DNA of 60,124 bases. It comes from an uncultured Lachnospiraceae bacterium. Its GTDB lineage: Bacteria > Bacillota > Clostridia > Lachnospirales > Lachnospiraceae. The translations under genes and the position numbers were made by a program. The notes beneath the pieces were generated by a model. It saw only the letters and a program-made list of their open reading frames with translations, searched no databases and had not been told where the DNA came from. The stretch is from positions 1 through 60,124 of the forward strand of contig CAJUAA010000026.1 in NCBI GenBank assembly GCA_910584205.1. Direction: 5' to 3'. This document shows, in pieces, positions 49,112 through 57,555 of the stretch (within the stretch, counting starts at the first letter, position 1; the number at the start of each line of letters is the position of its first letter).

Positions 49112-49805
49112 ACCTTTGATACTGATTGTGGAGGATGATCCTCCCATACGCAACCTGATTACGACCACGTTAAAAACCAATGATTACCGCTATCTGGTTG
49201 CCGCCAACGGGGAGACGGCGATTTTGGAGGCTTCCTCCCATAATCCGGATATTGTGCTGCTGGATCTGGGGCTGCCGGACATGGACGGGGTACAGGTGAT
49301 TCAGAACATCCGTTCCTGGTCAAACCTGCCGATCATAGTCATCAGTGCCAGAAGCGAAGACAATGACAAGATCGAAGCGCTGGATGCCGGCGCGGATGAT
49401 TATCTGACCAAGCCTTTTTCGGTGGAGGAGCTGCTGGCAAGATTGCGTGTGACGCAGCGCAGGCTGGCGATCATGACGGCGGAGATGCTGGCGGCAGGTT
49501 CTGTTTTTGTCAATGGAAAGCTCAGAGTTGATTATGCCGGCGGATGCGCCTTCCTGGACGGACAGGAGCTGCATTTGACGCCGATTGAGTATAAACTGCT
49601 GTGCCTGCTTTCCAAAAATGTGGGAAAAGTGCTGACCCATACGTTTATTACACAGAATATCTGGGGACGGAGCTGGGATAATGATGTTGCATCTCTCCGC
49701 GTCTTTATGGCGACGCTCAGGAAAAAGCTGGAGCCGGAATCGGATTCGCCCCAGTATATCCAGACGCATATCGGGGTCGGGTATCGGATGATGAAGGTGG
49801 AGTGA
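49104..49805 (+). CDS. kdpE: KdpE-type response regulator
   Basis: 233 residues from ATG 49104, overlapping the kinase stop by 8 nt and following GGGGAGG. Receiver domain with phospho-acceptor Asp54 (VLLDLGLPDMDG) and LTKPFSVEELLARL; OmpR-type winged helix with HLTPIEYKLLCLLSKNVGKV and QTHIGVGYRMMKVE. It would be phosphorylated by the KdpD-like kinase and probably activates ktrB, possibly through the repeats at 44049. It is the intact counterpart of the pseudogene at 8276-8983. Confidence 0.94.
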   Translation: MNKPLILIVEDDPPIRNLITTTLKTNDYRYLVAANGETAILEASSHNPDIVLLDLGLPDMDGVQVIQNIRSWSNLPIIVISARSEDNDKIEALDAGADDYLTKPFSVEELLARLRVTQRRLAIMTAEMLAAGSVFVNGKLRVDYAGGCAFLDGQELHLTPIEYKLLCLLSKNVGKVLTHTFITQNIWGRSWDNDVASLRVFMATLRKKLEPESDSPQYIQTHIGVGYRMMKVE

Positions 49806-49823
49806 AAAGGCTCTGTATATTGT

Positions 49824-49865
49824 AAAGGGAAAGGAATGATTCCTGTGGATCATTCCTTTCCCTTT
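49824..49865. terminator. Bidirectional terminator
   Basis: AAAGGGAAAGGAATGAT (49824-49840) pairs perfectly with ATCATTCCTTTCCCTTT (49849-49865). It has T-runs in both directions and lies between the convergent kdpE and chemoreceptor genes. Confidence 0.87.
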
Positions 49866-49903
49866 TAGTATGCTGAAGGCACAGCTGCATGAATACAGAT
49901 GTT

Positions 49904-51877
49904 TCAGCTGCTGGCCAGTGTGAAACGGTCCACCAGCTGTTTCAGGCTGGTTGCTTCTGCAGAAAGCTCTTCGCTGGCTGCGGCGCTTTCTTCTGCGGTA
50001 GCGCTGTTGGTCTGTACAACGGAAGAAATCTGATCGATACCCTCGGTGACCTGTTCGATGGACACCGTCTGATTTTCGACTGCTTCTACAACAATATCCA
50101 TCTTGGAAGTTACATTGCCGGCAAGCTGGCTGGTAAGCTCCAGAGCTTCCGTAACCCGGTTCACCGCTTCGTTTCCTTCGTTGACGGTGGCGATGGAGCT
50201 TTCAATCAGCTCCTTGGTAGCCTTGGCTGCTTCGTCGGATTTGGAAGCAAGGTTCCGTACTTCATCAGCCACAACAGCGAAGCCTTTGCCGGAAGCGCCT
50301 GCCCGGGCAGCTTCTACAGCGGCGTTGAGGGCCAGGATGTTGGTCTGGAACGCGATGTTCTCGATCGTGGCAATGATGCGGGAGATCTCCTGTGACGAAC
50401 GGGAGATCTTATCCATGGCAGTATTGAGATCCTTGACGTATTCTACACTGGTGCCAAGCTGCGCACCTGCCTGCCCGACGAAACTGCCTGCTTCTTCAGC
50501 GGCAGTGGAGGTCTTTTTGGCGCTTTCGGAAATATCATTGATTGTAGCTGCCAGTTCCTGAATGGAGCTGGCCTGCTCAATGGAACCCTGGCTCAGCGTC
50601 TGAGCTCCCGTGGAGACCTGGCCGCTGGCAGAGGAAACCTGGGTGGCGGAATTGTCGATCTGGCGTATGGTATTGCTCAGTTCAACCTTCAGGGTGCGCA
50701 TGGACAGCAGGATATTCTGGAATCCGCCCACATAATCTTCCCGGTGGGAGGACTGGATATCAAAGTTCTGGTTTGCCATCTCGGTCAGCAGGAAGCTGAT
50801 ATCATTGATGATGGTATTCAGCCCGGTTACCATCTCCGCAGTAGAACGGGTCAGTTCTGCAGTTTCGTCCCGGCCGGTGACCTGAGGAACGGGAGATTCC
50901 AGGTCGCCTTCCACCAGAAGCTTCATCCGCTTTGCGCAGGCACGCATGGGTGCGCTGATATTGGTGGACAGCTTCAGGGCCACCACGATGGAAGCCAGGA
51001 TGGACGCGGCGATTACAGCAATATTAATATAGAAGCCAAAGTATGTATCTGCCAGGTATTCTGATTTCAGCGAAGTGACAGCAACGCTCCAGCCATCAGT
51101 ACCGTTCACCGGGGCATAGGAGGTAAAACGTTCGCCGTCTGTATCATGGAAGCTTCCAAAGCCGTTCTTTCCGGCTCTCATATCCGCGTGGATGGAAGCC
51201 AGCTCCTTCAGAGAAGCGTTGCTCTGGGCTTCCTGTTCGATGTTCTGGGTGGTAATGGTATCCAGTGTGATGTCTGCGATTGTGTCGCCGGATTTATTGA
51301 TCATGTAGGCACGGCTGCTTTCGCTGATCTGGATGGAGGAAACGATGTCATTTAAAAAAGTCTCCTGCGGTACAAAATAGACTACGCCCACAATCTGGTC
51401 GCCCTGGTTGCCGTTCAGGTAGAGAGGGGCTGCCACCATGATAGACAGTTCTCCGGTGACCTTGCTGATCAGCGGTTCGGATACATAGATATTGCCCTGC
51501 ATGGCCTGTTTGACATATTCCCGGTCTGAGTAATCGTTTCCGTCAAAGATGCTGTGGCCGTCAGAACCGATGATATTACCCCTCTGAAACCCGTGCATGC
51601 GGACACGCTCGTCAATGACGGCGCGTTTTTCTTCTACAGATACGGTTTCATCGGACAGCTGAGGGATACATCCGGTATCCATGGCAACATTCCGATAGGC
51701 GGTCAGCTCCTGTTCGATGCGCTCTGCCGCCAGCACAGCAGTCTCGCTCATCATCTGATCCACAGTGGCGATCGTGCTTCGGTAACTCAGTGCGATACTG
51801 GATGCTCCCACCGCAGCCAGAGCGACCAGGACAGTTGCCATCAGGCATACGGTGATTTTCTTGCGAATACTGTTCAT
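49904..51877 (-). CDS. Methyl-accepting chemotaxis protein
   Basis: 657-residue transmembrane chemoreceptor. First membrane helix (KITVCLMATVLVALAAVGAS, residues 8-30), a large extracellular dCache-like sensor (about 35-275), second helix (FYINIAVIAASILASIVVAL, near 280-300), HAMP domain, then the cytoplasmic signalling domain with the hairpin tip RIIATIENIAFQTNILALNA, AAVEAARAGASGKGFAVVAD and EVRNLASKSDEAAKATKELI. The ligand is unknown. It is divergent from the hybrid kinase/binding protein/hemerythrin operon, so the two may share a stimulus. No chemotaxis kinase genes are in the window. Confidence 0.93.
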   Translation of the reverse strand: MNSIRKKITVCLMATVLVALAAVGASSIALSYRSTIATVDQMMSETAVLAAERIEQELTAYRNVAMDTGCIPQLSDETVSVEEKRAVIDERVRMHGFQRGNIIGSDGHSIFDGNDYSDREYVKQAMQGNIYVSEPLISKVTGELSIMVAAPLYLNGNQGDQIVGVVYFVPQETFLNDIVSSIQISESSRAYMINKSGDTIADITLDTITTQNIEQEAQSNASLKELASIHADMRAGKNGFGSFHDTDGERFTSYAPVNGTDGWSVAVTSLKSEYLADTYFGFYINIAVIAASILASIVVALKLSTNISAPMRACAKRMKLLVEGDLESPVPQVTGRDETAELTRSTAEMVTGLNTIINDISFLLTEMANQNFDIQSSHREDYVGGFQNILLSMRTLKVELSNTIRQIDNSATQVSSASGQVSTGAQTLSQGSIEQASSIQELAATINDISESAKKTSTAAEEAGSFVGQAGAQLGTSVEYVKDLNTAMDKISRSSQEISRIIATIENIAFQTNILALNAAVEAARAGASGKGFAVVADEVRNLASKSDEAAKATKELIESSIATVNEGNEAVNRVTEALELTSQLAGNVTSKMDIVVEAVENQTVSIEQVTEGIDQISSVVQTNSATAEESAAASEELSAEATSLKQLVDRFTLASS

Positions 51878-51922
51878 TTCTCTTCTCCTTCGATCACGTA
51901 ATAATAAAAATATTTATGTTTT

Positions 51923-51928
51923 ATTATA
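51923..51928 (-). promoter_or_regulatory. Probable -10 of the chemoreceptor gene
   Basis: Minus-strand TATAAT (plus 51923-51928) about 45 nt before the ATG, with no clear -35. A dedicated activator or alternative sigma factor may be required. Confidence 0.4.
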
Positions 51929-52020
51929 CCATAATATGAAGTCAGAAGTCCATGCAAAATGAATGATATTATGGGGATTTAAACGTTCATTCCGCACTGT
52001 ACGATTCGTTTCGGAGACAG

Positions 52021-52049
52021 TTGACAAAATTTCGGTGAAATAATACAAT
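52021..52049 (+). promoter_or_regulatory. Promoter of the hybrid kinase operon
   Basis: Consensus TTGACA (52021-52026), 17-nt spacer, TACAAT (52044-52049), giving a leader of about 130 nt. Confidence 0.72.
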
Positions 52050-52096
52050 ATTAATAAAAGCGTATGTGAAATGTACAAATTTACGGACATGGGTAA

Positions 52097-52129
52097 GGGC
52101 TAAAGTTGGAGCGGTATTGCTTTTAGCCC
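52097..52129 (+). other. Hairpin in the hybrid kinase leader
   Basis: GGGCTAAA (52097-52104) pairs with TTTAGCCC (52122-52129), followed by an AT-rich stretch. It could be a weak attenuator. I recognise no known riboswitch motif in the rest of the 51878-52185 spacer. Confidence 0.4.
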
Positions 52130-52185
52130 ATTTATTATATGGAGGGTTATACTGTCTTTTATGAAGGACAGAATGGAGATTAAAC

Positions 52186-54777
52186 ATGAAGCTTGGATTA
52201 AACAGGAAGGATAAAGGGATTCCTCTGTTTCTTTCCGTCATTCTGGTATTTTTTGCTTTGGGGATGGTTGTTTTTTCTGTTTCAAAAAGGACATCCTACG
52301 AGATGTCTGCATCGGCCATCCATAATCTGAATGAAAGTCTGAACCTGATCAAAGGAACCATTGAGTCTATTCTGATCAAAGAAGCGGAATTTCAGATACT
52401 GCTCACCGGGGAAATTGCGGCCGCTGAAGATCCGGAAGCGTATGTCCGTTCATATAACAGTAACCAGACCATGGTCAGAATTTCGTTGATTCTGTCCGGA
52501 CAGACAGAAGGGATTTCCAATACGGGAGAGGTATTTACGGCAGAGGATCTGGACTTTTCCGGCGGGAGGTCCATAGAAGGGCTGGCACTTTCCCAGTCCT
52601 ATATCAACAGTATGGGGACATGGGCTTATACGATGAAATGTCCGGTTGTAAAAGACGGTGAAGAGACGGCGGTGCTTTATATCGAATATATCTATGAGTC
52701 ACTTGCAGGATCGCTTCCGAATAAATTTTATAACGGGAGTGCAATGCTTTATCTGATGGACCCTAAAAGTGAACGTTTTGTCCTGAAACCTACCGGCATG
52801 GGGGAGCGTAATGCCGGTCATCTGAATCTGGAAGATTTTTACCGCGCCAACAGTATTCTGGAAGAAGAGATTCAGGCATCTGTGTCAGACGGTATTCAGG
52901 CGGGAAAGAATATCATGTTCTATCATGATATTCAGGGAAAAGCATCTTTAATCTACATGTGGTCTGTTGATGACGGGGCAACGTATCTGATTGGCTATGT
53001 TCCCATTGAAGCAATTCAGCAGGAAGGAAAAGCGGTTAACCAGAATATTCTGACTGTCGTTGTTGTTATGATGGCGGCGTTTTTTCTGTGCTGTATTCTG
53101 TATTATTTTAATTACAGGCAGCAGGACAGGATTCGAAAGGAACGGGAAGCAGAGCGGGAAGTACATAACAGACAGCTGGCGGAAGCTCTGAGGGCGGCAC
53201 AGGCTGCAAGTAATTCCAAAACCACATTTCTTTCCAATATGTCTCATGATATCAGGACTCCGATGAATGCCATTCTTGGTTTTACGACCCTTCTGGAAAA
53301 GGATGCGGATAATCCTCTGAAAGTAAGGGAATATACCAGAAAGATCTCAGCTTCCGGCAGGCATCTGCTGAGCCTGATCAATGATGTTCTGGACGTATCT
53401 AAGATTGAAAGCGGAAAAATGATCCTTACAATTGGAGAATTTACGCTGAATGATCTGGTATCTTCTGTGGACACGATTATACGCCCCATGGCAGCAGCGA
53501 AAAAACAGAATCTTCAAATCCAGGTGACGGGGATCAGGCATGAGTATTTAACAGGCGATGAAACAAGGTTGAATCAGATGCTGATCAACCTTTTGTCCAA
53601 TGCTGTAAAGTATACACAGGAAGGGGGCAATATCTGGTTTCGTATTGCGGGCCTTGGCAAGCGGTCCAGCCAGTTTGAGCATATACGGATTGAGGTGGAG
53701 GATGACGGATATGGAATGACGCCGGAATATCTGGAGACGATTTTTGAAGCATTTACCAGGGCAGAGAACAGTACAACCAACAAAGTTCAGGGAACAGGAC
53801 TTGGGATGGCCATCACTAAAAATATTGTGGAACTGATGGGAGGAACGATTGATGTATCCAGTAAAGTAGGCAAAGGAAGTCTTTTCAGAGTCGAACTGGA
53901 GCTTCGGATACCGGATGGACAGACAGATGAACAGTTTTGGGAGAAGAGGCATATTTCAAGAATTCTGGCAGTGGATGACGATGCGGAGACCTGCGAGAAT
54001 ATAAAGATGCTTATGAAAGATACGAAAGTACAGGTTGACACGGCACTCAGCGGAAAAGATGCCCTGTGTATGGTTCAGAAGGCATATGATACCGGATACG
54101 ACTATCATATGATCCTGATGGACTGGAAAATGCCGGATATGAATGGTTCCGAAACAGCGGGTAAGATCCGCGGGCTTCTGCCGTACCCGGTTCCGATTCT
54201 TTTCCTGACTGCTTATGGAGGGGATGAGGTACAGGAGGAAGCATTCAGAATCGGATCTGCCGATATTCTGAGCAAGCCGTTTTTTGCGGCTGCATTGAAA
54301 GAAGCGGTCCTGCGCATGGAAGCGGAGCGGAATCACAAAACAGATACGGTATCAGAAACAGACAAGGCTGACAGCCTGAAGGGGTTGAGGCTTCTTGTGG
54401 CAGAAGATAATGAGATCAATGCAGAGATTTTGTCTGAGTTGTTGGATCTGGAAGGAATTACCTGCGAGATAAAGGAAAACGGCCAGCTGGTGGTCGAACG
54501 TTTTAAAGCCTCTGAGCCATATGAGTTTGACGCAGTTTTGATGGATGTTCAGATGCCGGTCATGAATGGCTACGATGCCACGAAAACGATTCGTGCCCTG
54601 GACCGCAGGGATGCCAAAGAGATTGTAATCATTGCCATGACAGCCAATGCTTTTGCGGAAGATGTAAAAGATGCGTTGGATGCCGGCATGAACGCTCATA
54701 TAGCAAAACCAATCGACATGGAATTATTGAAAAAAACATTAGGTCAATCTATTCAGGGAAAGGAATTAAGAAAATGA
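52186..54777 (+). CDS. Hybrid histidine kinase with two receiver domains
   Basis: 863 residues. Membrane helix 1 (PLFLSVILVFFALGMVVFSV, about 14-33), extracellular sensor (34-285), membrane helix 2 (ILTVVVVMMAAFFLCCILYY, about 287-307), a short coiled coil, HisKA with His354 (NMSHDIRTPMNAILGF), the ATPase (INLLSNAVKYTQEG, DDGYGMTPEYLETIFEAF, GTGLGMAITKNIVELMGG), receiver 1 with Asp646 (LMDWKMPDMNG) and receiver 2 with Asp787 (VLMDVQMPVMNG). No output domain and no Hpt domain are present, so the phosphoryl group must pass to an unlinked partner. Its last codons overlap the start of the binding lipoprotein (ATGA). Confidence 0.93.
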   Translation: MKLGLNRKDKGIPLFLSVILVFFALGMVVFSVSKRTSYEMSASAIHNLNESLNLIKGTIESILIKEAEFQILLTGEIAAAEDPEAYVRSYNSNQTMVRISLILSGQTEGISNTGEVFTAEDLDFSGGRSIEGLALSQSYINSMGTWAYTMKCPVVKDGEETAVLYIEYIYESLAGSLPNKFYNGSAMLYLMDPKSERFVLKPTGMGERNAGHLNLEDFYRANSILEEEIQASVSDGIQAGKNIMFYHDIQGKASLIYMWSVDDGATYLIGYVPIEAIQQEGKAVNQNILTVVVVMMAAFFLCCILYYFNYRQQDRIRKEREAEREVHNRQLAEALRAAQAASNSKTTFLSNMSHDIRTPMNAILGFTTLLEKDADNPLKVREYTRKISASGRHLLSLINDVLDVSKIESGKMILTIGEFTLNDLVSSVDTIIRPMAAAKKQNLQIQVTGIRHEYLTGDETRLNQMLINLLSNAVKYTQEGGNIWFRIAGLGKRSSQFEHIRIEVEDDGYGMTPEYLETIFEAFTRAENSTTNKVQGTGLGMAITKNIVELMGGTIDVSSKVGKGSLFRVELELRIPDGQTDEQFWEKRHISRILAVDDDAETCENIKMLMKDTKVQVDTALSGKDALCMVQKAYDTGYDYHMILMDWKMPDMNGSETAGKIRGLLPYPVPILFLTAYGGDEVQEEAFRIGSADILSKPFFAAALKEAVLRMEAERNHKTDTVSETDKADSLKGLRLLVAEDNEINAEILSELLDLEGITCEIKENGQLVVERFKASEPYEFDAVLMDVQMPVMNGYDATKTIRALDRRDAKEIVIIAMTANAFAEDVKDALDAGMNAHIAKPIDMELLKKTLGQSIQGKELRK

Positions 54778-56093
54778 GAAGGTGCAGGGACAGAGGATTG
54801 AGAAAAATCGCTGTCTTCGGATTGGCTGCAGGCACGATGTTTGTCATGGCTGCCTGCGGATCAAGTATGGGTTCTGCTGATAATCTGGTTTTGGAAGACG
54901 AAGAAAACGGCAGAGTCGTAAGGCTGTTCGGCCCTATGGAAAAGTCAAAACCGGATGCGGAGAATATTTTGAGAAGTGCTTTTGATGAAACGATTCGGAT
55001 GGCGGAAGAACGTTTTGGACTGACAGTAGAATATCAGACTTACACGGCAGAGAATTATCAGGAAAAAACCTATGATGACGTGTCGATGGACCGGGTTCGG
55101 AACAATATGGATGACCTGTATCTGCTGAATCCGGACGCGATTCAGATTCTCGGTTCGGAAGGGTGTCTGGTGGATCTGTCACAGATTGAAAATGCCGGGA
55201 ATCTGAGAGATGTTGTAAAAACAGCGAATACGGTTGACGGTAAACTGGTGGCGATTCCTCAAGAGGTTGTGGTGCATGGCCTGTTTGTCAATCAGGATAT
55301 GTTTGACCAGTATGGGCTTTCTCTGCCGGAAACCCCGGAGGATCTGATGGAATGCTGCCGGATATTTAAAGAAAACGGAATTGAGACTCCTATTGGGGCA
55401 AACCGCTGGTGGCTGGAAAATTTTGTTTTTGCGCAGGCCTATGCGGATCTATATAACGGGGAACATACGCAGGAGGAGATTGACGCCCTTAACAGTGGGG
55501 AAAAGAAATACAGCGACTATATGCGTCCTGCCTTTGAATACTTGAAGGAATTGATGGACAAAGGCTATATTGATGCAAAAACTGCTTATACATATGAAGC
55601 AATTGAAGGTGAGGGACCGGATTTTCTGGCACAGAAAACGCCCATTGTCATGGCCTACTGGAGTGCTGCAAACTCAGAAACCGCTTACGGAAATCCGGAT
55701 TTTAATATGAAAGTGATTGGATTTCCAAGTCATCTGGGCCAGATGCCGGTGGTGTCCATTACAGGATACGGGATCGGCGTCAATGCGGAACATATGCAGG
55801 ATACGATGAATGTCCTGAATTGTATTCTGTCTGATGAAGCGCTTCAGACTTATGCAGAGATCAATAAAGTCATCTCGCCATCTAAAAATGTTGAAGTGGA
55901 TTATATTCCTGCGTTACAGCCATTGAATGACCGGATACAGGATAATTATTATGTGCTTGGTTCCAATGCGGGTATGAAGCTGGAGCAGTGGGGCAATACC
56001 TGCCTCATTGTGCGGGAATTGATGAACGGAGCGACTGTGGATGAGTGCATGGCGGAATTTGACAGACTACAGGAAGAGACACTGGAGAAGTGA
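54774..56093 (+). CDS. ABC-type solute-binding lipoprotein without a transporter
   Basis: 439-residue extracellular lipoprotein of the family-1 (sugar/oligosaccharide) binding fold. Signal core KIAVFGLAAGTMFVMAAC with lipidated Cys28. Typical elements include VDGKLVAIPQEVVVHGLFVN, MFDQYGLSLPETPEDLMECC, IGANRWWLENFVFAQAYADL and MAYWSAANSETAYGNPDF. No permease or ATPase gene is nearby. Because it overlaps the kinase gene and the hemerythrin gene, it is probably a ligand sensor working with the kinase's extracellular domain rather than an importer. The ligand is unknown. Confidence 0.86.
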   Translation: MRRCRDRGLRKIAVFGLAAGTMFVMAACGSSMGSADNLVLEDEENGRVVRLFGPMEKSKPDAENILRSAFDETIRMAEERFGLTVEYQTYTAENYQEKTYDDVSMDRVRNNMDDLYLLNPDAIQILGSEGCLVDLSQIENAGNLRDVVKTANTVDGKLVAIPQEVVVHGLFVNQDMFDQYGLSLPETPEDLMECCRIFKENGIETPIGANRWWLENFVFAQAYADLYNGEHTQEEIDALNSGEKKYSDYMRPAFEYLKELMDKGYIDAKTAYTYEAIEGEGPDFLAQKTPIVMAYWSAANSETAYGNPDFNMKVIGFPSHLGQMPVVSITGYGIGVNAEHMQDTMNVLNCILSDEALQTYAEINKVISPSKNVEVDYIPALQPLNDRIQDNYYVLGSNAGMKLEQWGNTCLIVRELMNGATVDECMAEFDRLQEETLEK

Positions 56094-56110
56094 AAGGCAG
56101 GCCTTATTTT

Positions 56111-56986
56111 ATGGAAAAGATCGTATGGGATGATAAATTTAAAATTGGCGTAGAAGCAGTCGATAAAGCGCACGCCAAGCTTTTTCGGATCATAAACAAA
56201 CTGTTTGAAATTTCTCAGGATGCATCAGGCAATCAGGCGGCATATGGAGAAGGAATCAAGTATCTGGAAGCTTATACTATGACACATTTTTCAGAAGAAG
56301 AGGCATATATGCGTTCCATCCGGTACAGCGGGTATGCGGAGCACAAGCGGCTTCATGACAATTTCAGGAACAAGACGCTGGTTTCCCTGAAAAGGGATCT
56401 GGAACTGTCCGGTTATTCCTCATCGACGATTCAGCGCTTTGTGGGAATTATGGGCAACTGGCTGACAGAGCATATTATGCTGGAAGATCAGGCGATTGTG
56501 GGAAAGGCCATCCGCCAGAAAAAAAGGGACCGTTCTTCGCAGATTGACATTATATCGCGGATGGTTAACCGAACCGTACAGGACGTTCTTCAGGCGGAGA
56601 CAAAGCTGGTCAGTACAGACTATAAAGGGCAGAATATCGGGAACGGGTACTATTGCTGCCAGTATTACGATATGGGGGGCGGAGTCATGCTTCAGCTTCT
56701 CCTGGGAGTGGAAGATATTCTGTTTCTAAGAGGGATCGAAAGGATTCCAGGCATCCGGAAAAGAGAGATGACAGAAAGCGATATTCTGCATGTGTTTAAA
56801 CAGCTTTTTGAGAAAATGGGACGATTGTTTAAAGTAGAGACGGAACCGGAATTCGGTATGGAGAACCTGCTGGACCGGGATCAGTTCCGGAAGGAGTTCA
56901 TGAAAGGCTGTCCCTGCAGCCTTTTGTTCGGCACCCGGTCCGGGGCGCTGGTGTTCTGCTACCGGAGCTGGAGGGAGAAGAGGTAG
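56111..56986 (+). CDS. Bacteriohemerythrin with an extra C-terminal domain
   Basis: 291 residues. Residues 1-135 form a hemerythrin domain with all expected di-iron ligands: His21 (VDKAHAKLF), His59 and Glu63 (THFSEEEAYM), His78 and His82 (AEHKRLHDNF), His121 and Asp126 (TEHIMLEDQAI). This should bind O2 or sense oxygen/NO. Residues 145-291 form a second domain (IISRMVNRTVQDVLQAETKL, GGGVMLQLLLGVEDILFLRG, CSLLFGTRSGALVFCYRSWR) that I do not firmly recognise; it loosely recalls CheX-type phosphatase folds. ATG 56111 begins the usual MEKIVWDDKF start; a GTG at 56090 overlapping the upstream stop would add seven residues. The gene is translationally close to the lipoprotein gene. Confidence 0.87.
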   Translation: MEKIVWDDKFKIGVEAVDKAHAKLFRIINKLFEISQDASGNQAAYGEGIKYLEAYTMTHFSEEEAYMRSIRYSGYAEHKRLHDNFRNKTLVSLKRDLELSGYSSSTIQRFVGIMGNWLTEHIMLEDQAIVGKAIRQKKRDRSSQIDIISRMVNRTVQDVLQAETKLVSTDYKGQNIGNGYYCCQYYDMGGGVMLQLLLGVEDILFLRGIERIPGIRKREMTESDILHVFKQLFEKMGRLFKVETEPEFGMENLLDRDQFRKEFMKGCPCSLLFGTRSGALVFCYRSWREKR

Positions 56987-57020
56987 AAAAGGTCCGGTTT
57001 CCGTGTCTTTCCGGCGACAG

Positions 57021-57200
57021 TTAAATATCTGCCGCCGGGCGGTTCCGTCTTCTGTACTCGGAAGGCGGAACCGTAAATGCTTTTTTAAAACTTTTGGTAA
57101 AAGCAAGCTGGTCCTCGAAACCCAGGGAGGCAGAGATTACTGCCATGGACAGTTCCGTGGTTGTAAGGAGCCGGCAGGCTTTTTTTAATTTCGTATTACT
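57021..57200 (-). pseudogene. 3' fragment of an AraC-family regulator
   Basis: The minus-strand frame reads NTKLKKACRLLTTTELSMAV, ISASLGFEDQLAFTKSFKKA and FTVPPSEYRRR, the second helix-turn-helix of an AraC/XylS regulator. Upstream of about 57200 the frame runs into unrelated AT-rich sequence beginning the resistance segment, so the first part of the gene is missing. This marks a probable insertion or recombination junction. Confidence 0.75.
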
Positions 57201-57208
57201 TTGCTGAC

Positions 57209-57237
57209 TTGACAACAAAGAGAAAACTGGTTACAAT
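57209..57237 (+). promoter_or_regulatory. Promoter of the MATE-KTR-Vat operon
   Basis: Consensus TTGACA (57209-57214), 17-nt spacer, TACAAT (57232-57237). It is placed right at the junction with truncated araC and gives a leader of about 310 nt. Confidence 0.75.
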
Positions 57238-57270
57238 AAATCTGATATAACTATGCAAGAGGTGAGTACG

Positions 57271-57363
57271 ATGTTGTTCGGAAAATTTTGTATTGACTTC
57301 GGCTCCACACAAGTTTATACCACGAAACATTGTGCGGAGCCTTTTCGGAAAGTTGATCTATAA
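57271..57363 (+). CDS. 30-residue leader peptide
   Basis: ATG 57271 follows AGAGGTGAG at good spacing and encodes MLFGKFCIDFGSTQVYTTKH then CAEPFRKVDL, ending TAA 57361-57363. The first terminator-like hairpin (57301-57345) lies within its codons, so a ribosome stalled early on the peptide would change folding of the downstream RNA. This is the logic of ribosome-mediated attenuation in erm, tet and ABC-F resistance genes. Confidence 0.65.
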   Translation: MLFGKFCIDFGSTQVYTTKHCAEPFRKVDL

Positions 57364-57540
57364 AGCGGAAAGGCCAAGGCAGAGATAGGACTGTCTTTGG
57401 TTTTTATACCCTTTTTATCAGATCAACGATAGATAATTGACTGTTTAGGCCACAGACAATGTTTTGTTTGTGGCCTTTTGTTATGCTTATTTATAAGTGA
57501 TTATGCAAAGGGCGCACGATGTAGTGTGCCCTTTTTCTTT
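57301..57540 (+). promoter_or_regulatory. Attenuator leader with four terminator-like hairpins
   Basis: H1: GGCTCC-A-CACAA (57301-57312) with TTGTG-C-GGAGCC (57330-57341) then TTTT. H2: CCAAGGCAG (57374-57382) with CTGTCTTTGG (57391-57400) then five T. H3: GGCCACAGACAA (57448-57459) with TTGTTTGTGGCC (57464-57475) then TTTT. H4: AAAGGGCGCAC (57507-57517) with GTGTGCCCTTT (57524-57534) and T-run, directly before the MATE ribosome-binding site. H3 and H4 are convincing terminators. Transcription should reach the resistance genes only when these are bypassed. Confidence 0.72.
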
Positions 57541-57555
57541 TTGGAGGAAATAGAT

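Noticed and set aside
57271..57363. Leader ORF as a known erm or tet leader peptide
   Set aside because: The peptide does not match leader sequences I remember, so only the attenuation logic is proposed.
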